From Nanoarchaeales archaeon (GTDB lineage Archaea; Nanobdellota; Nanobdellia; Woesearchaeales; UBA583), in the NCBI GenBank assembly GCA_013215525.1, contig JABSQY010000062.1:1-10426 (forward strand): a DNA stretch of 10,426 nucleotides, given 5' to 3'. The notes under the pieces were generated by a model. That model ran no database searches, was not told the origin of the DNA, and saw only the letters and a program-made list of their open reading frames with translations. Below are positions 6,061 to 10,426 of this stretch, piece after piece. The first letter of the stretch is position 1; each line of letters begins with the position of its first letter. The translations under genes were made by a program, and so were the position numbers.

Positions 6061-6600
6061 ATGAAAAGTAAAAAAGCTATGGCGATTGCTGTAAATACTG
6101 TTGTTATGTTAATTATTGGAATTACTATTTTTGGGTTAGGTATGGGATTATTTGGGAGGCTTGGAGCTTCTGCTGATGATGAGATTGAGAATTTAAATAA
6201 TAAAATTCGTTCAGATATTGCAAGTCTTGAGTGTGATGGTGATGAGTGGATTTGCGTTCCTAGTTATAAAATGAAAGATGGAGATCAAAAAACTTTTGAT
6301 ATTTTTATTGCAAATCATGCAGATGCATCAGATGATTTTTCAATAAGTTTAGATTTGGTTGAAATTGATGCTGGAGTTTTTGGAATTGATAAAAGTTCTA
6401 GTTGTGGTCTAGTTGCTGTTAATTATTTAAATAATGGAAAAGTAACAATTGATTCAGGATATTCTGGAAGTCTACCTTTTATTGTACGAGCTACAAGAGT
6501 TACTAAAACACCTTGTAGTTTTATTACAACTGCTACACTTAAAAAAGATAGTGATTTTAATTTTGAAGAAAAAACATCAGTTATTGTTCGTGTTGAATAA
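6061..6600 (+). CDS. Pilin-like membrane-anchored protein with class III-type signal
   Basis: This 179-residue protein begins with a short basic stretch (M-K-S-K-K-A) directly followed by a long hydrophobic segment (about 7-31, M-A-I-A-V-N-T-V-V-M-L-I-I-G). This is the layout of archaeal type IV pilin-like precursors cut by a prepilin peptidase just before the hydrophobic part; cleavage near K5-A6 or A6-M7 is my inference. The remainder (about 35-179) looks like a beta-rich outside domain with four cysteines (58, 65, 115, 152), enough for two disulfides, and ends in a regular strand. I do not recognise a named family. No pilus ATPase or membrane platform gene lies in the window, so it may be an isolated minor pilin or simply a single-pass surface protein. 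Only 8 bp separate it from the next gene, probably one operon. Confidence 0.75.
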   Translation: MKSKKAMAIAVNTVVMLIIGITIFGLGMGLFGRLGASADDEIENLNNKIRSDIASLECDGDEWICVPSYKMKDGDQKTFDIFIANHADASDDFSISLDLVEIDAGVFGIDKSSSCGLVAVNYLNNGKVTIDSGYSGSLPFIVRATRVTKTPCSFITTATLKKDSDFNFEEKTSVIVRVE

Positions 6601-6608
6601 AGTTTTCT

Positions 6609-7358
6609 TTGAAAACTTTTTTATTATATTTATTTATTACTTTATTTTTTCTTATTTTAGTTATCTTTATAAATAATTTAATGTTACTACTAAATATGAC
6701 AAAAGAAATTGATTTTTTTATTCATCCTAATTTTATAGATTTAAAAATTAGTTCACCTGATCAAAATTATTTAGATTATGTTAATCTTTTAAAATTAAGA
6801 GTTAAAGATTCAGAATTTCCAGTTGTATATATTAATCCAGATTCAAATAAACAAAACATCTCCGATTTACTTGAGTTTGATTTTCTTGATGAAAATATTT
6901 TTCAAACTGTAAAATCTTCTAGTTCTGATTGTGGTTTTATTCCAATGGAAACTTCAATAGGTTTAGCAACTATTTTAAAAAATTTTGGTGATGGTAATTT
7001 AAACTTTCATGGCTGTGACGGTTCTATGTGTGTTAGTCAAGCTATGAATCAAGTTTTTTCATCAATTATTGGTTCAAATTATTTTATATTCGAAGGAAAT
7101 AATTCACACATTAGTGATATAATTTCAGATGGAAGGTATATATTGAATTCATCTAACTTATTGAAAACTAATTTATCAAATTCTATTAAATTATTTTATG
7201 GTGTAACTTTAACTTCTCAACACCATATTAAATTTTTCCCAACTCAACAAGGTATTACTTCGAGTAGTAATTTTACAGGTACTCTAATTAATAATAATAC
7301 TAAAAACTTTTTTTATGCTGAGAATGGTATAGGTGGAAATATAGTATTAGATAATTAA
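6609..7358 (+). CDS. Unrecognised, probably membrane-anchored extracytoplasmic protein
   Basis: Taken from a TTG start 8 bases after the pilin-like gene, this is a 249-residue protein with one long hydrophobic segment (about 4-29) and an outside domain. Visible in the domain are three cysteines (108, 136, 141), a G-D-G-N-L-N-F-H-G-C-D-G-S-M-C cluster at 127-141 and many Asn/Ser residues. I recognise no family. The start is uncertain: the first in-frame ATG is at 6681 (residue 25), which would remove most of the hydrophobic segment, and T-rich spacer DNA translates to Leu/Phe/Ile by chance. The frame's openness back to the previous stop and its tight spacing favour TTG. Context suggests a partner of the pilin-like protein at the cell surface. 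It converges with the TrmB-like gene with only 12 bp between stop codons. Confidence 0.65.
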   Translation: MKTFLLYLFITLFFLILVIFINNLMLLLNMTKEIDFFIHPNFIDLKISSPDQNYLDYVNLLKLRVKDSEFPVVYINPDSNKQNISDLLEFDFLDENIFQTVKSSSSDCGFIPMETSIGLATILKNFGDGNLNFHGCDGSMCVSQAMNQVFSSIIGSNYFIFEGNNSHISDIISDGRYILNSSNLLKTNLSNSIKLFYGVTLTSQHHIKFFPTQQGITSSSNFTGTLINNNTKNFFYAENGIGGNIVLDN

Positions 7359-7370
7359 TAATATTATTTT
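7357..7370. terminator. Possible bidirectional terminator between convergent genes
   Basis: The 12-bp gap between the two stop codons contains the self-complementary AATAATATTATT (7357-7368) followed by T residues on the plus strand. It is the only candidate end for both transcripts. The palindrome is short and A/T only, so the call is weak. Confidence 0.25.
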
Positions 7371-8129
7371 TTAATCCTTTGTAGCAGTTCCCCATATTAG
7401 GTTAAAATAGATTAAAAATGCGTCTGTTATTTGTTGATTTTTTATAATTATTATAATTGGGTCTTTTTTTAAAAATACTAACATTGTTGTATCTTTAAAC
7501 ATATTAAATTCAGTTGGCGTGTTGTATGGGATATATTTTATTTGAAATAATTTTTTATATTTATATGAATTTTCAATATTATTTTTTGCATTTAAGTTAT
7601 ATATTATTTTTTGTTTAATTTTTTTAGAAGCTAGTTTTGTTAAATGTTGTTCAAAGAATAGTTTAGTTATTTTTTCATTTTCTCCTTTACTTGCTCCTAG
7701 TATGTAATTTGTATCTTTAGATGTTAACTTATCTCTTAATTCAGAATAGATAAATTTCATACTTTTCCAACCTTTATATACTCTAATGTCTGTTTCTTCT
7801 ATTGATTTATTTTGTAATATTTCTAAATCAGGCATAAGGGATTTTAATAATTTTTTATTTTCTTTTAGTTCAGTTTCTTTTTCTTCTAATATTAAATTTA
7901 ATGAAGATAGTGGAGTTGTTTGAAAATATTTTATTTTATTTTCAATTACATATGAAACAAGACCTTTCTCGATTAAACGTTGTAGACTTTCATATATTTT
8001 AGATGTGTGAAGCAGTGTTGTTTCTGCTATTTTGTTTGCTTTAGTTTTTCCTAAATTTAATACTTCTAAATAAATTTTAATTTCATTTTTAGTAAGTTCT
8101 AATGATTCTAAAATTTTTTTTATTTCCAT
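7371..8129 (-). CDS. TrmB-family transcriptional regulator
   Basis: This 252-residue protein has a winged helix-turn-helix at about 4-75, with the TrmB-type pattern L-x-x-L-x-L-T-K-N-E-I-K-I-Y-L, then K-A-N-K-I-A-E and the recognition helix H-T-S-K-I-Y-E-S-L-Q-R-L. The wing follows, ending F-Q-T-T-P. A charged coiled-coil linker spans 78-107. The C-terminal half (about 113-250) matches the TrmB effector/PLD-like region, with I-R-V-Y-K-G-W-K-S at 115-123 and a terminal Y-F-N-L-I-W-G. TrmB proteins are archaeal regulators, best known for sugar-responsive control, but many DPANN members have unknown ligands. No sugar transporter is nearby, so no target is assigned beyond possible control of itself and the divergent gene at 8220. 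A TATA box about 26 nt before the ATG supports this start. Confidence 0.85.
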   Translation of the reverse strand: MEIKKILESLELTKNEIKIYLEVLNLGKTKANKIAETTLLHTSKIYESLQRLIEKGLVSYVIENKIKYFQTTPLSSLNLILEEKETELKENKKLLKSLMPDLEILQNKSIEETDIRVYKGWKSMKFIYSELRDKLTSKDTNYILGASKGENEKITKLFFEQHLTKLASKKIKQKIIYNLNAKNNIENSYKYKKLFQIKYIPYNTPTEFNMFKDTTMLVFLKKDPIIIIIKNQQITDAFLIYFNLIWGTATKD

Positions 8130-8150
8130 ACTTATCTTAGAATTTTAACA

Positions 8151-8158
8151 TTTATAAA
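8151..8158 (-). promoter_or_regulatory. TATA box for the TrmB-like gene
   Basis: TTTATAAA (identical on both strands) is centred about 26 nt upstream of the minus-strand ATG at 8129, the textbook distance for a leaderless archaeal transcript. The divergent gene at 8220 has only a weaker TTAATATT (8191-8198) at the matching distance on the plus strand. Confidence 0.6.
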
Positions 8159-8219
8159 CTTTATTACGACCCCCCTAAGGAGTGCTAGAATTAATATTGT
8201 TATTTGTATTTACTAATTT

Positions 8220-8921
8220 ATGAATTTAAAAAATATTAATTCTAAAAAACTAGAATTTGGTGGAGATATACATATTTCTGCAAAAAAAATTGGCGCTTTG
8301 TCTGTAAAGAAATTAAATAATTTAGGTTTTAAAAGAGATGAGTTTGTTAATAATACAAAATGCGAAATTAGTGAGTATCATGGTACATACGAGGGTAATG
8401 TTAAAATTCCTAGTTTAGAGTTATGGAATGAAATAGTTGATATCTTGAAATTGGATAAAAATTTTAATGGTGGTTTGGAGGAGGAAATATTTAATAACGA
8501 GACTTGTAGAGTTTTATTTGAGAATGATTGTTCTTTATCTTTTCCTAATAAATTCTCAAAAATTAAAATAGTTAAAACTCCTATTGGAATTAGAAAAAAA
8601 TGTGACATTCATATTAATATTAATTTATCTAAATCTTCTATTCAATCAGTTGAATTTCTTGATTGTTTAGAAATTACAAGTTTTGAAAGAATGTTAGATG
8701 ATGAGATACATAAGATTTATACTGTAACTTTAGATGATTCAAAAAAAGGATTTGAGTTGTTTGAAATTTTAAAAAAGTATTTGCTGTGTGTACCTGGACT
8801 TTATGGAAAGATGAAGTTTGAGATATGTTCTAACTTTTATAGGTTTCCAGATTCGGCGTATGTTTTACCAATTGTTGAAACTAATTTTATTGATGATTAT
8901 TTATTAAATTCTTTAAAATAA
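8220..8921 (+). CDS. Unrecognised soluble protein with two D-I-H-I strands
   Basis: This 233-residue protein has no signal peptide or membrane helix and is probably cytoplasmic. I do not recognise its family. The tetrapeptide D-I-H-I occurs twice, at 16-19 (L-E-F-G-G-D-I-H-I-S) and 129-132 (C-D-I-H-I-N-I-N), each as the core of a predicted beta strand and 113 residues apart, which suggests two related lobes. Other conserved-looking parts are E-Y-H-G-T-Y-E-G at 52-59 and V-P-G-L-Y-G-K-M-K-F-E-I-C at 191-203. Seven cysteines are scattered without a metal-site pattern. It is divergent from the TrmB-like regulator with 90 bp between starts, so that regulator may control it. The ATG at 8220 lies about 26 nt after a weak TATA-like TTAATATT. 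A function cannot be given; the paired Asp/His could be catalytic or structural. Confidence 0.7.
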   Translation: MNLKNINSKKLEFGGDIHISAKKIGALSVKKLNNLGFKRDEFVNNTKCEISEYHGTYEGNVKIPSLELWNEIVDILKLDKNFNGGLEEEIFNNETCRVLFENDCSLSFPNKFSKIKIVKTPIGIRKKCDIHININLSKSSIQSVEFLDCLEITSFERMLDDEIHKIYTVTLDDSKKGFELFEILKKYLLCVPGLYGKMKFEICSNFYRFPDSAYVLPIVETNFIDDYLLNSLK

Positions 8922-9000
8922 TTTATCTTAATTTCTTTTAGTTAATCATTATCTTTTTAAAGGACATTTTATTAATTTATTCTAGATAAACGTAAAATAA

Positions 9001-9008
9001 TATATATA
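9001..9008 (+). promoter_or_regulatory. Likely TATA box for the DRG GTPase gene
   Basis: TATATATA, preceded by a purine-rich CGTAAAATAA that could act as BRE, would start a transcript near 9031 and give a leader of about 40 nt. There is no better box at the leaderless distance from the ATG at 9071. The rest of the 149-bp spacer shows nothing else distinct. Confidence 0.35.
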
Positions 9009-9070
9009 CTTATTTTTATTTAGTATTATTTAATATTATTTTAGATTAAATTACACAAATTTCACATAAA

Positions 9071-10198
9071 ATGGCACACGAAGAACTTAAGGAAAGAATT
9101 GTAGAGCTTGAAGCTCAGTTGAAGGGAACTAAGGTTAATAAGAAAACTGAAATGGCTGTTGGTCAGATGAAGGCTAAAATTTCTAAGTTAAAGGAAGAAT
9201 TGGAAATTAAGTTATCTTCTGGTGGTTCTGCTGGTGAAGGGTTTGCTGTTAAGAAGGAAGGAGATGCAACTGTTGGGTTTTTAGGAAAACCTTCTGTAGG
9301 AAAGTCTACTTTACTTGGTGCTTGCACTAATAAGGAATCTAAAATTGGAGCTTATGAGTTTACAACACTTGATGTAATTCCTGGTTTACTACATTTTAAA
9401 CATACAAATTTACAACTACTTGATTTACCAGGTATTATTGATAAAGCTGCTGATAACCGTGGTTTTGGAAAAAAAGTTTTGTCGGTTGTTCGTGCTTGCG
9501 ATTTGGTTGTGTTTGTGCTTGATGCTAGATTTGTTATGGATGAGATGGAAATGTTAATTAATGAGACATATAAGGCTGGTTTACGGTTTAATTCTATGAG
9601 ACCAAACATGGAGATTAATAGAACTCATAAAGGTGGAGTTTCTGTTCCTTTAAATAATTCTAAGGCATCAATTCCTTATTCTTTAATTGAACAAATTATG
9701 GCTGATATGAAATTAGTTAATGTTGAAGTGATTATTCATGAGAGAAAGTTAAATGTTGATGATTTTATTGATGCATGTTATGGAAATTTACAATATTCTC
9801 AGGGTGTAATTTGTATTAATAAGTTAGATTTACTTTCACATAATCAAATTAAGGAGAAAACTAAAATGCTTAAAAAGAAGTATCCTGGTTATGCAATTAC
9901 TGGAGTTTCAGCTGATAAAAAATTAAATTTGGAAGGATTTAAGAATTTTGTTTGGGATCAATTAGGGTTTATGCATGTTTATTTAAAGGAGAGAAAGGGT
10001 GAACCTGATTTTGAGAAACCACTTGTTGTTGAGAGATTTGATAATGTGAAGCGTGTTTGCGAGAAAATTCATAGAACTATGTTTGAGAAGTTTAGGTTTG
10101 CAAAGATTAAAGGAGATTCAGTTAAGTTTGATTGGCAACAGGTTGGGCTTGAACATATGGTTGAACCTAATGATATAATAGAAATTTTTCAAAGATAA
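9071..10198 (+). CDS. DRG-family GTP-binding protein (Rbg/DRG, COG1163)
   Basis: This 375-residue protein is a full-length DRG-type GTPase, a family conserved in archaea and eukaryotes and linked to ribosomes and translation. In order: an N-terminal helical/coiled-coil segment (1-48), a Gly/Ser linker (49-57), and the OBG/HflX-like G domain with G1 G-K-P-S-V-G-K-S-T at 72-80, the T-T of G2 at 98-99, D-L-P-G (G3) at 118-121 and N-K-L-D (G4) at 250-253. A G5-like V-S-A-D follows at 279-282. Between G3 and G4 lies the DRG-specific insert (about 160-235), including R-P-N-M-E-I-N-R-T-H-K-G-G. The C-terminal TGS domain (about 299-374) ends with V-E-P-N-D-I-I-E-I, as usual. All GTP-binding motifs are intact. 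It probably acts in ribosome-associated quality or stall relief. It stands alone, with its own likely promoter and a strong stem-loop after it. Confidence 0.95.
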   Translation: MAHEELKERIVELEAQLKGTKVNKKTEMAVGQMKAKISKLKEELEIKLSSGGSAGEGFAVKKEGDATVGFLGKPSVGKSTLLGACTNKESKIGAYEFTTLDVIPGLLHFKHTNLQLLDLPGIIDKAADNRGFGKKVLSVVRACDLVVFVLDARFVMDEMEMLINETYKAGLRFNSMRPNMEINRTHKGGVSVPLNNSKASIPYSLIEQIMADMKLVNVEVIIHERKLNVDDFIDACYGNLQYSQGVICINKLDLLSHNQIKEKTKMLKKKYPGYAITGVSADKKLNLEGFKNFVWDQLGFMHVYLKERKGEPDFEKPLVVERFDNVKRVCEKIHRTMFEKFRFAKIKGDSVKFDWQQVGLEHMVEPNDIIEIFQR

Positions 10199-10235
10199 AT
10201 CTTATTTTTTATTCATATTTGTCCAATAATAACAT

Positions 10236-10281
10236 TTTTTAAATATTGGATAGATGTATACTCTAATCCAATACTTAAAAA
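10236..10281. repeat. Stem-loop downstream of the DRG gene
   Basis: The arms 10236-10251 and 10266-10281 are complementary at 15 of 16 positions around a 14-base loop, beginning 38 bases after the DRG stop. A further TCCAATA at 10222-10228 repeats part of the right arm and could compete for pairing. It may be a terminator or a 3'-end stabilising structure. The remaining sequence to 10426 has no supportable gene on either strand. Confidence 0.5.
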
Positions 10282-10426
10282 TTATCATTCTTGAAAAAAT
10301 CTAAATAAAAAATATTATAAATCAATTTTTTTTAATGTAATATTCTTTTATTAGAGATAAAAATTCTTTTTTCTTCTTCATTTAGTTTAAAATCTAATTC
10401 TTAAATAGTATTTTTATTTATAATTG

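Noticed and set aside
10328..10400. Minus-strand stretch near the right edge that translates to a Glu/Lys-rich, protein-like tail ending in a stop.
   Set aside because: It is bounded by stop codons after about 22 codons, has no start, and all three minus frames stop within about 30 bases of the right edge, so no gene enters from there.
1..10426. CRISPR array, tRNA/rRNA genes, or a transposase-bearing insertion sequence.
   Set aside because: No regularly spaced repeats, no cloverleaf with GTTC-type arms, and no transposase or integrase motifs were seen on either strand.

Overview
This is a very AT-rich window (by eye, well under 35% G+C) that reads as archaeal. It carries an archaeal/eukaryotic-type DRG GTPase, a TrmB-like regulator, a COG1361/CARDB-type surface protein next to an archaeal-style MMPL/RND exporter, and a pilin-like membrane protein. 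Several genes have a TATA-like box about 25-28 nt before the start codon and no Shine-Dalgarno motif, which suggests leaderless transcripts. The low G+C, short genes and T-rich spacers would suit a DPANN archaeon (Woesearchaeota/Pacearchaeota-like). That placement is inference and no marker here proves it.

Layout. 1-612: 3' part of a gene entering from the left, possibly the C-terminus of a large helicase-like protein. 622-846: a broken second copy of the 3' end of the next gene, interrupted by a short hairpin element. 858-1538 (minus): a uracil-DNA-glycosylase-superfamily protein. 1539-1750: divergent spacer holding a related hairpin element and a long inverted repeat. 1751-2167: MarR-family regulator. 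2439-4619: 12-TM MMPL/RND (HAE3-like) exporter, preceded by a possible 25-codon overlapping upstream ORF. 4620-4704: a highly dyadic spacer. 4705-5925: membrane-anchored COG1361-like protein. 6061-6600 and 6609-7358: a pilin-like protein followed by an unrecognised, probably membrane-anchored Cys-containing protein. 7371-8129 (minus): TrmB-like regulator. 8220-8921: unrecognised protein, divergent from TrmB. 9071-10198: DRG-family GTPase. 10199-10426: non-coding, with a strong stem-loop.

The clearest functional unit is MarR regulator -> RND exporter -> COG1361-like extracytoplasmic protein, probably a regulated envelope export system. The pilin-like gene and its follower may be a second envelope unit. 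TrmB and the orphan at 8220 share a 90-bp divergent promoter region.

The most unusual signals are non-coding or relic. First, the UDG 3'-end copy diverged mainly at synonymous sites, so it comes from a once-functional paralogue. Second, a two-hairpin element sits inside that relic and has a relative on the other side of the intact UDG gene. Third, a pair of near-perfect palindromes with the same CAATG core, spaced 31 bp, lies between the exporter and its COG1361 partner. I found no complete new defence system, CRISPR array, tRNA, rRNA or insertion sequence with a transposase.
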